A DNA stretch of 64,000 bases from contig NZ_CP159826.1 in NCBI RefSeq assembly GCF_047729875.1, forward strand, positions 310,001-374,000, in the 5' to 3' direction. The notes under the pieces were generated by a model. It was given only the letters and a program-made list of their open reading frames with translations. It was not told the origin of the DNA and searched no databases. Positions 1 to 8,081 of this stretch are shown here, piece after piece. A program made the translations under genes and the position numbers. Numbering within the stretch: position 1 is the first letter of the stretch; each line of letters opens with the position of its first letter. Source of the DNA: Marimicrobium sp913061115. GTDB taxonomy: Bacteria; Pseudomonadota; Gammaproteobacteria; Pseudomonadales; Halieaceae.

Positions 1-99
1 AAGGTCGCGCCCGCGCACTCCTTTCAGCGAACTGAGGTGGGGATCCGAGAGTTGTGCAAAGCACTGCGGCATGGCTTGATGTTCCTCGTCGCCTGTCAT
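1..99 (-). CDS. Metallophosphoesterase, N-terminal fragment (runs off left edge)
   Basis: Thirty-three codons are open from an ATG at 99 to the window edge. The peptide contains AQLSDPHL followed by a short loop and GRDL. The S-D-x-H pattern right after the N-terminus is the first metal-binding motif of calcineurin-like phosphoesterases. A second in-frame ATG at 72, closer to the motif, could be the true start. It lies 60 bases downstream of the murA-family gene on the same strand, so it may be the last member of the sphingolipid operon. Substrate cannot be told from a fragment; phosphodiesterases and nucleotide or lipid phosphatases share this motif. Confidence 0.6.
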   Translation of the reverse strand, partial: MTGDEEHQAMPQCFAQLSDPHLSSLKGVRGRDL

Positions 100-158
100 T
101 GTAGCATTTACCGATTAGCGCCTGACATCGGAACCAATAGTGCTGTGCTCGTTTGGTG

Positions 159-1409
159 TTAAGCGCGGCGGATGGAGGCCCCCAGCTCTGCTAGCTTCCT
201 GTCGATATTGGCGTAACCACGATCGAGATGATAGACACGGTCGATGACAGTCTCGCCCTCGGCAGCCAGAGCAGCAATGATTAATGAGGCAGAGGCGCGC
301 AAGTCAGTGGCCATAACCTGAGCGCCCTGCAGTCGCTCGCGACCCCGAACAATGGCGGTTCGGCCCTGCAACTCAATATCCGCTCCCATGCGTTGTAGCT
401 CAGCGACGTGCATAAAGCGGTTTTCGAAGATGTTTTCTACTACCGTGGCAGAGCCTTCGGCCAACGCGTTGAGCGCCATGAATTGGGCCTGCATGTCGGT
501 GGGGAAAGCAGGAAAGGGTGCTGTGTGTATATTGACTGCCTTACAGCGCTTGCCGTCAGTGTCGAGATGAATCCAATCTGGTCCCAGTTTCAGACGGCAG
601 CCCGCCTGTTCAAGTTTGTCTAATACGTGCTGTAGATAGTCGGGATTGGTCTCCAGCACGGTGATACTGCCGCGCGTAGCAGCGGCAGCGGCTAGGAATG
701 TTCCAGTTTCTATGCGGTCAGGCGGCACCTTGTGGGTGGCGCCGTGCAGGTGCTTGACGCCTTCGATGGTAATGGTGCTGGTGCCCGCGCCAGCAATGTG
801 GGCACCCATAGATTGCAGTAACCGCGCCAGATCGCTTATTTCCGGCTCCATGGCACAGTTTTTTAGAGTTGTTACGCCCTCGGCTAGAGTGGCGGCCATT
901 AGGAGGTTTTCAGTGGCTGTGACCGAAGGTACATCGAATGCGAAATGTGCCCCTCGCAAGCGCTTAGCCTTGGCTTTTATATAGCCCGCCTCGATACGGA
1001 TGTCTGCGCCCAGTGCCTGCAGTCCAACAATATGCTCATTGACGGGCCGTGAACCAATGGCGCAGCCTCCTGGTAGCGATACATCGGCTTCCCCAAAGCG
1101 GGCCAGCAGTGGGCCGAGGAGAAGGATTGAGGCGCGGATGGTCTTTACTAGCTCATAGGGTGCTCGTACCGAATGTATTTGGTTGCTGTCGAGGACCAGT
1201 TCGGTACCAGTGCGCTGCACTTGCGTGCCGAGCAATTCCAGCAGTTGCAACGCTGTGCCTATATCGCGCACGTCAGGTAAATTGCTGATGTGCAGGGGTT
1301 CGGCACTGAGCAAAGAGGCAGCAATAATCGGGAGGGCAGCATTTTTTGCACCTGCTACTGTGACCTCACCACGCAATGGGCCGTTACCCGTGATAAAAAT
1401 TTGTTCCAT
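159..1409 (-). CDS. murA: UDP-N-acetylglucosamine 1-carboxyvinyltransferase (MurA family)
   Basis: Full-length EPT-family enzyme of 416 residues (E. coli MurA 419). It transfers enolpyruvate from PEP to the 3-hydroxyl of UDP-GlcNAc, the first committed step of peptidoglycan synthesis, in the cytoplasm. Visible family marks are G-A-K-N at 20-23, the catalytic-cysteine loop PGGCAIGSRP with Cys116, FPTDMQAQF, and DLRASAS near the C-terminus. No catalytic residue appears lost. Its ATG overlaps the stop of the serine palmitoyltransferase gene by one base (TGATG), so the two are probably translationally coupled. This is not the usual murA neighbourhood (bolA, mla, hisG). It could be a second MurA serving a lipid-linked pathway, or simply the housekeeping copy relocated; the sequence alone cannot decide. 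Confidence 0.85.
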   Translation of the reverse strand: MEQIFITGNGPLRGEVTVAGAKNAALPIIAASLLSAEPLHISNLPDVRDIGTALQLLELLGTQVQRTGTELVLDSNQIHSVRAPYELVKTIRASILLLGPLLARFGEADVSLPGGCAIGSRPVNEHIVGLQALGADIRIEAGYIKAKAKRLRGAHFAFDVPSVTATENLLMAATLAEGVTTLKNCAMEPEISDLARLLQSMGAHIAGAGTSTITIEGVKHLHGATHKVPPDRIETGTFLAAAAATRGSITVLETNPDYLQHVLDKLEQAGCRLKLGPDWIHLDTDGKRCKAVNIHTAPFPAFPTDMQAQFMALNALAEGSATVVENIFENRFMHVAELQRMGADIELQGRTAIVRGRERLQGAQVMATDLRASASLIIAALAAEGETVIDRVYHLDRGYANIDRKLAELGASIRRA

Positions 1410-2611
1410 CAGTGTGCCTGTGTGCCGGTAATGAGGCCGGCAGATTTCAGGCCGGCATAGGCGGCGATGATGGCATCGATCTGCGCGCTCGTGTGGGCTG
1501 CGCTGACGCTATTACGCAGAAGGAAATTGGTCGAAGGTGAGGCTGGTGGGATAACCAAATTGACATAGACTCCAGCCTCCATCAGCGCCTTCCAGCAGTC
1601 GATTGTGCGTGAGCGATCCTCCATCGCCACCGCAACGACCGGGCTCGCGGTGGGGCCTACTGGGAGGCCCATAGACTTTAACCCCTGATAAAGACGGTTG
1701 CAGTTGTCCCACAATTTTGCCTGTAATTCGGGTTCAGCGGCAGTTATGCGCAACGCTTCGCGTGTGGAAGCGATGACAGAGGGTGAGGACGATGCGGTGA
1801 AGATATAGGAGTTGATGCAAAAGCGAATGGCCGCCAATTCCGCATGCCGGCTGACACAAAACCCACCGATGGCGCCCAGGCTCTTACTGAATGTCCCGCA
1901 AAAAAAGTCGACATCTGCTTCCACTCCAGCGGCTTGGGCTGCACCTCGTCCGGTAGCACCCATGACGCCCATGGAATGGGCTTCATCCACAAACAGATAG
2001 CCACCGTACTCGCGTTTAACAGCAGCAATTTCCTGCAGTGGCGCAACATCGCCCAGCATAGAATAAATGCCTTCTGCGATAATTAACGTCTGATGAGCAC
2101 GATCACCCAGCCGGCGCAGTCGCTTGGCAAGATCCTCGGGGTCGCTGTGCTTGAAACGTATAATCTCTGCACCGCTCAGTTTGACCCCGGTGTAAATACT
2201 CGCGTGGCTGTCTGCATCAAGGAGAATTACATCTCCAGGGCCGGCCAACGTGGCGCACATGCCCATGGTTGCGGTATAGCCCGTGGAGAATACGATTGCA
2301 TTGTCTACACCGTAGAACTGCGCTATTTCGGTTTCCAACGCTTGATGTTCAGCGAAAGAGCCGTTGGCGAGTCGGGACCCGGTGGTGCCCGTCCCCCAGA
2401 GTGCTGTGGCATCTTGGGCGGCTTTAATGCAGCGCGGGTCAAAAGACAACCCGAGATAATTATTCGTGCCCGCTAGGATGACGTTGCGGCCTTGCACAAC
2501 GCCCTCTGTGGCAGACAGAATTTTTTCGGTAATGGCGCCAAAGGGCTCAACGCTGCGCTCTGCGAGCTCGGCCTGAAAGTCGGCCATAGGTTTAAACTTG
2601 TCGAACATCAT
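1409..2611 (-). CDS. spt: Serine palmitoyltransferase (alpha-oxoamine synthase family)
   Basis: PLP-dependent enzyme of 400 residues that condenses L-serine with an acyl thioester to give 3-ketosphinganine, the entry step of sphingolipid synthesis. Seen: the PLP lysine in GTFSKSLG (Lys243), LLDADSHASIY with His136, VDEAHSMG with Asp209 and His212, and YIFTAS. The whole length runs closely parallel to the Sphingomonas enzyme as I recall it, more so than to KBL or BioF. Soluble bacterial form, no membrane anchor. It lies 35 bases after an acyl carrier protein gene and overlaps murA by one base, so an acyl-ACP donor is likely. A sulfonolipid-type cysteate acyltransferase is the main alternative within the same family. 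Two consecutive ATGs make the exact start ambiguous by one codon. Confidence 0.85.
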   Translation of the reverse strand: MMFDKFKPMADFQAELAERSVEPFGAITEKILSATEGVVQGRNVILAGTNNYLGLSFDPRCIKAAQDATALWGTGTTGSRLANGSFAEHQALETEIAQFYGVDNAIVFSTGYTATMGMCATLAGPGDVILLDADSHASIYTGVKLSGAEIIRFKHSDPEDLAKRLRRLGDRAHQTLIIAEGIYSMLGDVAPLQEIAAVKREYGGYLFVDEAHSMGVMGATGRGAAQAAGVEADVDFFCGTFSKSLGAIGGFCVSRHAELAAIRFCINSYIFTASSSPSVIASTREALRITAAEPELQAKLWDNCNRLYQGLKSMGLPVGPTASPVVAVAMEDRSRTIDCWKALMEAGVYVNLVIPPASPSTNFLLRNSVSAAHTSAQIDAIIAAYAGLKSAGLITGTQAH

Positions 2612-2646
2612 GGTTTTGATCTGCCTCGGGAATTCACCAGTGACGC

Positions 2647-2889
2647 TTAGAGATTGAGCTGTCTGACCTTTGTTGCGAGGTCACCAATCGTGTTGACGTC
2701 AGGAAGGATATTTAAGGGAATGGATATGTCGAAGTGATCCTCGATTTTTTCGATAAACTCCATCACTTCTAGGGAGCTAAGCCCGATATCTGCAACCAGC
2801 GAAGTGTTTTCAGACAAAATCAGCTTGTTTTTATTCTGTGATTCGAGTGCGCTGCAGAGGAAGCTGAGGTATTCCGAATAATCGATCAT
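2647..2889 (-). CDS. Acyl carrier protein, specialised
   Basis: Eighty-residue acidic four-helix carrier protein that would hold an acyl chain on 4'-phosphopantetheine. The attachment site reads DIGLSSLEVMEF at 34-45, with Ser39 aligned to the modified serine. The usual D-S-L triad is S-S-L here, so the conserved aspartate before the modified serine is replaced. It is the first gene of the operon with serine palmitoyltransferase and murA. That mirrors alphaproteobacterial sphingolipid loci, where a dedicated ACP supplies the serine palmitoyltransferase. Translation starts at an ATG 77 bases from the divergent ELM1-type gene. Not the housekeeping AcpP, which sits with fabD/fabG/fabF. Confidence 0.85.
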   Translation of the reverse strand: MIDYSEYLSFLCSALESQNKNKLILSENTSLVADIGLSSLEVMEFIEKIEDHFDISIPLNILPDVNTIGDLATKVRQLNL

Positions 2890-2966
2890 TTTGTTGCTGC
2901 TCTTGCGTCGATCAAGGTAAGTCGCTAAATTTCAGAGGCTTAAACTATACCGATGGAATAATAGTA

Positions 2967-4013
2967 ATGCCAGTAATTTGGTTGATAGACGCCTATCGCG
3001 CAGGAGAGCGTGGGCAGGTGCGTGCGCTAGTCGATGCATTAGGCTGGCCCTGCAAGGTTAAGGTGCTGAGCTATCGCAGCCATGTTTTTTTACCTCATGC
3101 ATTGGGCCAGTCGACCCTGCGGGGTATCACCTTTGAGTCCGCTGCGACACTCAGTCCTCCTTGGCCGGATCTGGTGATCAGTAGTGGCGTGCGCAATGAA
3201 CCAATCTGTCGGTGGATTCGAGCCCAGTCCGGAGATCGGACACGTTATGTGCATGTTGGGCGACCCTGGGGAGCATTGGATTCTTTTGACCTGGTGATTA
3301 CCACGCCACAATATCGTGTGCCGCCTCATCCCAAAGTGCTCAACAATATGCTGACTTTGCACAGTGTGACAGCGCCGCGTCTGGCGCAGGCTCGGATTCA
3401 ATGGGAGTCGACGTTTGCTGATTTGCCAGGTCCGCGTTTCGCAGTAATGGTGGGGGGTAACAGCGGACCATTCACGCTAGGGCCGCAGGCGGCAGCCCGC
3501 TTGGGTGCGGAGGCTTCCCGCGTGGCGAAGGCTCACGGCGGGTCGCTGCTGGTCTCCACCAGTTCGCGTACCTGCTCGGCGGCACAGGATGCACTGCAGT
3601 CTGCCATTACCGTGCCGAGCTACTTTTATCGCTGGCCGGGCGAGGGTTTAGAGAATCCCTACGAGGGTATTTTGGCGTGGGCTGATCATTTGATTGTTAC
3701 CGGTGACAGTATTGCGATGTTGTCGGAGGCCTTGGCCACGGGTAAGCCCGTGGCCATATTTGATCTAGGTGGCATGCGTGACTTCCATGATAGGACTGTT
3801 AGAGATTTTCGCCTAGGCGGCGCGCTTTACGCAGCACTGCTGCGCTGGTTCTGGCAGCCGCTGAGCCGGGATATTACGTTGGTGCATAGTCAACTGCATG
3901 AGTCAGGCTGCGCCACATGGATGGAGGAAGCACGAGTGACGCCAAAGGTGCCGGCGCAGACCGACCTGCAGCGCGCTGTCGCAGCTGTGCGCAAACTACT
4001 TGGCAAGGGCTGA
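2967..4013 (+). CDS. ELM1/GtrOC1-family putative glycosyltransferase, copy 1
   Basis: A 348-residue protein of the mitochondrial-fission ELM1 family (bacterial COG3660), which has a GT-B-like fold and is predicted to glycosylate. Seen: an N-terminal start strand VIWLIDAYRAGERGQ, PPWPDLVISSG at about 65-75, VMVGGNSGPF in mid-protein, NPYEGILAWAD and TGDSIAMLSEA toward the C-terminus, the last matching the sugar-nucleotide side of GT-B enzymes. No signal peptide, hence cytoplasmic. It is divergent from the ACP-spt-murA operon and overlaps the exporter gene tail-to-tail by 18 bases. Two paralogues lie at 9026 and 15168. Acceptor and donor are unknown; a lipid acceptor is inferred from context. 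Confidence 0.75.
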   Translation: MPVIWLIDAYRAGERGQVRALVDALGWPCKVKVLSYRSHVFLPHALGQSTLRGITFESAATLSPPWPDLVISSGVRNEPICRWIRAQSGDRTRYVHVGRPWGALDSFDLVITTPQYRVPPHPKVLNNMLTLHSVTAPRLAQARIQWESTFADLPGPRFAVMVGGNSGPFTLGPQAAARLGAEASRVAKAHGGSLLVSTSSRTCSAAQDALQSAITVPSYFYRWPGEGLENPYEGILAWADHLIVTGDSIAMLSEALATGKPVAIFDLGGMRDFHDRTVRDFRLGGALYAALLRWFWQPLSRDITLVHSQLHESGCATWMEEARVTPKVPAQTDLQRAVAAVRKLLGKG

Positions 4014-5741
4014 CTGGTCTTCCCTGGGCAATAAGCTGGCAGTGCCATTGGTCATCCTGTAGACATAATCGGCCGCCTGTACCATGGCGCGATTATGGGA
4101 AATAGCCAAAATGGTGAGCTGCCCTTTCAGGCCCCCCAGCGTTTTACAAATAGCATCCTCGCTCTCGCGATCCAAGGCACTAGTGGCTTCATCGAGAATT
4201 AACAGGCGTGGTCGGTTTACCAGCGCCCGAGCGATTACGATACGCTGGCGCTGACCACCGGAGAGTTTCCCGCCCCTCTCGCCGACCATTGTACTCAAGC
4301 CCTCTGGCAGCCCGGACACGAATTCCCAGGCATCGGCAGCGCGCAGTGCCTGCTCCGCGTCGTTGATGCTCAGTTTCGGGTCTCCTAGCGTCACATTATG
4401 CAAGATGCTGTCATGCAGCAGAATGGTGTCCTGCGGTACGTAGCCTATCATGTTGCGCCATAGTCTGAGGTCGACCTCCCGCAGCGGAGTGCCGTCTATT
4501 AGAATCTCGCCCCTCTTGGGCTGGAGTAGGCCTATCGTCAGATCGACAATAGTGGTTTTCCCTGCGCCAGAAGATCCGACCAGTGTTGTTAATGAGCCCG
4601 CTTTAATCTGCAAGGATAAGCCGTTAAATACAGGGTGCCGCTCGTCGTAATCAAAAGTGACGTTGGCGAAGTCGATGGCTGTTTCAAAGTGTGGGCTGAC
4701 GTTGCCGCCAAGATGCTCTTCGGCATTGCTGGCATCATTGATGGAATCCAACAGGGCCCAGTAAGCGCTCTCCCCCTGTGCCAGTTTTTGGTATTGCTTT
4801 TGTACTTTTCCAAAGAATGCAAAAGCACGGCCTAAGGCAACGACTAACACCATGACTACGGGCAGATCCATGCTGAATTTGGCCACTGAGACATACACGC
4901 CCAGGCAAATAAATGCGGTGAACATCAGTTCTTGACCCGAGTCCAGTGAAGCGGCGCTCATCACCTGGCGGCGCAGGGCCTTGTTCAGACGATTAGTGTC
5001 CTGCGCTAGTACCTTATCCGCGAGGTGTTCCCGCGCCATTGCCTTTAATGGTTTGACCGATTGTAGGGTATCGGTAAGATTAGACATGAGTGACGTCATT
5101 AGCAGTGTCTGTTTTTTACCGGCCCGACGGGTGATTCTTACCAAAAAGTGCGACAGGCCAATCACGATAATCCCGGCGCCGATGCCCGCCACCGATGCCT
5201 GCCAGGACAATGCAAAGGCTACGGCCCCATAGATCAGTCCTTGAATCAGGTAGATGATCGCGTTGGCGCCATTGATAAAAGCAGCAGACGATCGCTGGGC
5301 TTCTGAGGCCAGTGCATTGGTTAATTTGCCTACAGGCTGATGCAAAAAATATTCCCATTTGCTGCGCAATACCACACGCAGCAACTGCAGGCGTAAGTCG
5401 GTGCTGACTTGGGCTGCGGTATAACCTACCTGCCGCTGACCTATAAGCAGAAATAGACTTTTAAAGGCAACCCCACCCAGTACAATTAGAAGCATATTGA
5501 GCAGGGTAGGCGTAATACCAATGCTCGCCAGTGTGTCGAGCACGGTGCGTTCAAACTCATTTTGGTTGCCCAAATCTGCGCCGGGTAACATGTTGGTCGC
5601 TTCGGGGCCCAGTGCAATATTCACCAGCGGTAGCAGAGCGGATAGTCCGATACCCTCGGCTGCACCCGACAGCAGCAGCGCCAAAATCATAAGCGCGCTT
5701 TGCCAGCGATAGGCGCGAAAAAAGCTGAGTATCAGGCGCAC
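3996..5741 (-). CDS. ABC-type lipid exporter, MsbA-like (TM and ATPase domains fused)
   Basis: I chose the GTG at 5741 because GAGGA lies 8-9 bases upstream and the resulting 581 residues match half-size exporters of the MsbA type. The N-terminal half carries about six membrane segments. The ATPase domain has Walker A GSSGAGKT at about 389, signature LSGGQ at 493, Walker B LLILDE at 513 and the H-loop histidine near 549. As a homodimer it would flip a lipid or lipid-linked glycan across the inner membrane. It is the third gene after lptF and lptG on the same strand, 73 bases behind lptG. The lipid flipped is probably the sphingolipid or glycolipid made here, by context. The open frame extends 38 codons further upstream without any family signal. 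Confidence 0.8.
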   Translation of the reverse strand: MRLILSFFRAYRWQSALMILALLLSGAAEGIGLSALLPLVNIALGPEATNMLPGADLGNQNEFERTVLDTLASIGITPTLLNMLLIVLGGVAFKSLFLLIGQRQVGYTAAQVSTDLRLQLLRVVLRSKWEYFLHQPVGKLTNALASEAQRSSAAFINGANAIIYLIQGLIYGAVAFALSWQASVAGIGAGIIVIGLSHFLVRITRRAGKKQTLLMTSLMSNLTDTLQSVKPLKAMAREHLADKVLAQDTNRLNKALRRQVMSAASLDSGQELMFTAFICLGVYVSVAKFSMDLPVVMVLVVALGRAFAFFGKVQKQYQKLAQGESAYWALLDSINDASNAEEHLGGNVSPHFETAIDFANVTFDYDERHPVFNGLSLQIKAGSLTTLVGSSGAGKTTIVDLTIGLLQPKRGEILIDGTPLREVDLRLWRNMIGYVPQDTILLHDSILHNVTLGDPKLSINDAEQALRAADAWEFVSGLPEGLSTMVGERGGKLSGGQRQRIVIARALVNRPRLLILDEATSALDRESEDAICKTLGGLKGQLTILAISHNRAMVQAADYVYRMTNGTASLLPREDQSALAK

Positions 5742-5814
5742 GTGGGTATGTCCTCGGCAGTGACTAGCGCGAAAAGCGCTGTCAATTTTGTCATAACGTG
5801 CGTCACATTTTGCC

Positions 5815-6885
5815 TCACCAACGCATACGCCGCAGCAGTAACAGGGCGGCGGCAAGCGTAATTAACGTCGGTAACAGAGCTACCAGTGGAATATTCCATT
5901 GCAAAAGTTGTCCGAGTGAGAAAATAATCTGTGCGCCTAGATAGAACAGTATACCCAGTACAGCACCAATGCCTATGCTGACACCCAAGCTGCGATCGCG
6001 CCCCGCAGTGATGCTCGCACTGATTGAGGTGCCCAGTAGAACCATGGCACAAACGGTCAGTGGCATCAGCAGTCTTTGCCAGAATGCATTCATGTACTTT
6101 CCTACGGGCTGCCCATTAGTGGCCCGATATTGGCTGTATCGATAGAGTAACGACAGATTCATGCTGGCAACCGGGAGTGTGAGTGTAGGCAGCTCGTCAC
6201 GGGACCAAAGGTTAGTAATTTCCAGTGCATCATGGGTCTGGGTTTGAAGTTGACCGTCCACTAATATTTTTTCTTTGACCGTTTGAAATACCCATGTTCT
6301 ATCGTCTTTGACGATTGCTGTGTTCGCTTGCATGGCGCGAACCAGCTGATTGGACTCATCAAATTCGAAGAGACTAATGCCGCCCGGCACGTTGTCCTCG
6401 GACATGATTGTCAGATGGATGTAACTCTGCCCGTCTGTCGACCAGACTCCGCCATCGGGAAGCCATCCGGACGTTCCATCGCGCAATCGCTGCCGTTCCT
6501 GTCCTGCCGATTGCTGCAGCTGTGGCGTGACGTATTCCATACAGACCCAGAGCCCGGCCATTAGCAGCACGGTCGGTAAGGCGAGTGTGGCGAGCAACTG
6601 TGTCGGGGAGAAACCGGTACAGCTGACGATGGTTAACTCGTTGTAGCGGTCGAGGCTGGACAGCGCAACGATACTGCCTAGCAGCGCAATCACCGGGGCC
6701 AGATTCACTAATTGGTTGGGTAAGATGAGCAGCGTATAGCGCGCCACTGCGAGCGTATTGTATTGATATCCGGTATGATCCAACTCTTGGGTGAAGCTGA
6801 TCAGACCGAAAATGGCCCCCAGTACCACCATGACAAGCAGCCAGCCTTTGACTACGCTTAATCCTATATAGCGTTGTAGGATCAT
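5815..6885 (-). CDS. lptG: LptG-family permease subunit of a lipid transport bridge
   Basis: YjgP/YjgQ-family membrane protein of 356 residues. N-terminal membrane segments (MILQRYIGLSVVKGW onward) are followed by a periplasmic beta-jellyroll region (about residues 135-255) and three more membrane segments at the C-terminus. LptF and LptG pair with the ATPase LptB to pull lipopolysaccharide out of the inner membrane into the periplasmic bridge. The ATG at 6885 overlaps the lptF stop as ATGA; a longer open frame to 7146 lies inside lptF and has no family signal. No lptB, lptC or lptA is in the window. Placement beside an MsbA-like exporter and sphingolipid genes, not beside pepA, suggests a paralogous, substrate-dedicated pair. 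Confidence 0.85.
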   Translation of the reverse strand: MILQRYIGLSVVKGWLLVMVVLGAIFGLISFTQELDHTGYQYNTLAVARYTLLILPNQLVNLAPVIALLGSIVALSSLDRYNELTIVSCTGFSPTQLLATLALPTVLLMAGLWVCMEYVTPQLQQSAGQERQRLRDGTSGWLPDGGVWSTDGQSYIHLTIMSEDNVPGGISLFEFDESNQLVRAMQANTAIVKDDRTWVFQTVKEKILVDGQLQTQTHDALEITNLWSRDELPTLTLPVASMNLSLLYRYSQYRATNGQPVGKYMNAFWQRLLMPLTVCAMVLLGTSISASITAGRDRSLGVSIGIGAVLGILFYLGAQIIFSLGQLLQWNIPLVALLPTLITLAAALLLLRRMRW

Positions 6886-7949
6886 CGCCGTTTCATCCTT
6901 GGGAACGTCAGTAGTAGTGCCAGCAGCCCGGCCTGCAGGACATAGGCAGTCCACAGCCCCGGTATCGCCCCGAGTGTACCTTGCTCCATGAGAGTGCGCA
7001 GCACGCTGACCATGGAGAACAGTGTGATGTAAGCTAATAGGGCAATAGAAACGTTGCGAAAGCGGGATTCTCTTGGTGCGGAGCGAGCCAGTGGCACGGC
7101 AATCAAGGCGAGAAGTATCGTTGCTAGCGGCGTAGTTATTCGCCACTGGTATTCCGCGACATCCTTGGGATTGGAGGATTGTGACAGGTTCAGCGTGGTT
7201 TCCGCCTTGCGCCGGTATTTCTCTTGCGCCTCATCGTTGGGCAGTTGGACGACCAACTCTTTGAACTTCAGCGTCAAATCCTTTTGCCCGCTATTGTCCA
7301 GCAGGTAATTGTAACCATTATAAAAAGTCGCTTGCATAGCTTGACCAGGATTGAGCGTGGGCATCGCCGCCGATTCTGCAACGATGATCTCAGAGCGCGC
7401 CTCCTTCTGGTAATTCTTTTGTAGGAATACACCCTTGTGTAACCCCCTTTCCAGGTCTACGTCTTGGGCAATAAAGGTGTAGTCGCTGCCATCCATGGTG
7501 ACGAACTCGTCGGCTGACATCTGTTTTAAATCAAATTGAGCTGCGGCCTGTGATTCCAAGGCGTAGCTGGTGCGAAAAGCCCACGGGCGACCCAGAGTGG
7601 ACATCAATCCGGTGATGAGAGCGATGACCAGTGCAAGCTTCAAAACCGCTTGCAGAATACGTGCCCTACTAACGCCTGCGGCATAGAGCGCGCTCATCTC
7701 GGAGTCACGGTAGAGTCGGCCGATAGCCGACAACACTGAGAAGAAAAATGCCGAGGGCAACAATATCTCCAGTGTGATCAGAGTATTGAGGCTGACAAGC
7801 TTGAGCGCAGTCAGCATATCCAGTTGCCCGCTTGCGGCGAGGGTCAGTTGGCGTGCCGCGGAAAAGCCGATAAAAATCAGTACTAGGAGGCCGAGCCCCG
7901 TACAGAAGGGGCGAATAATTTCCCGGCTGATGTGGCGGTCGATAATCAA
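6882..7949 (-). CDS. lptF: LptF-family permease subunit of a lipid transport bridge
   Basis: YjgP/YjgQ-family protein of 355 residues, partner of the following lptG (ATGA overlap). The opening IIDRHISREIIRPF and the segment RLYRDSEMSALYAAGVSRARIL are typical of LptF and its coupling helix to the ATPase. A central soluble domain (about 130-260) lies between membrane segments, with three more at the end. It is the first gene of a lptF-lptG-exporter operon, divergent from the first sulfotransferase across 132 bases. Known family role: extraction of lipid from the inner membrane. Whether it handles LPS or the lipid of this locus is undetermined. Confidence 0.85.
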   Translation of the reverse strand: MIIDRHISREIIRPFCTGLGLLVLIFIGFSAARQLTLAASGQLDMLTALKLVSLNTLITLEILLPSAFFFSVLSAIGRLYRDSEMSALYAAGVSRARILQAVLKLALVIALITGLMSTLGRPWAFRTSYALESQAAAQFDLKQMSADEFVTMDGSDYTFIAQDVDLERGLHKGVFLQKNYQKEARSEIIVAESAAMPTLNPGQAMQATFYNGYNYLLDNSGQKDLTLKFKELVVQLPNDEAQEKYRRKAETTLNLSQSSNPKDVAEYQWRITTPLATILLALIAVPLARSAPRESRFRNVSIALLAYITLFSMVSVLRTLMEQGTLGAIPGLWTAYVLQAGLLALLLTFPRMKRR

Positions 7950-8081
7950 GGGGGTCGTGTTCCTGTCGATGCAGGCCGCTATTCTACATGAAGCGCCCTT
8001 ATCTGGTCATTTTGGCTTGCTTCGAGCATAATTGCACGCTTTGCGAATGCAACTACATTCTGCCTGCGAGTATTACACTAA

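Noticed and set aside
6886..7146. N-terminal extension of lptG inside lptF
   Set aside because: Extension lacks family signal and would overlap lptF by 265 bases; ATG 6885 forms the usual ATGA junction.
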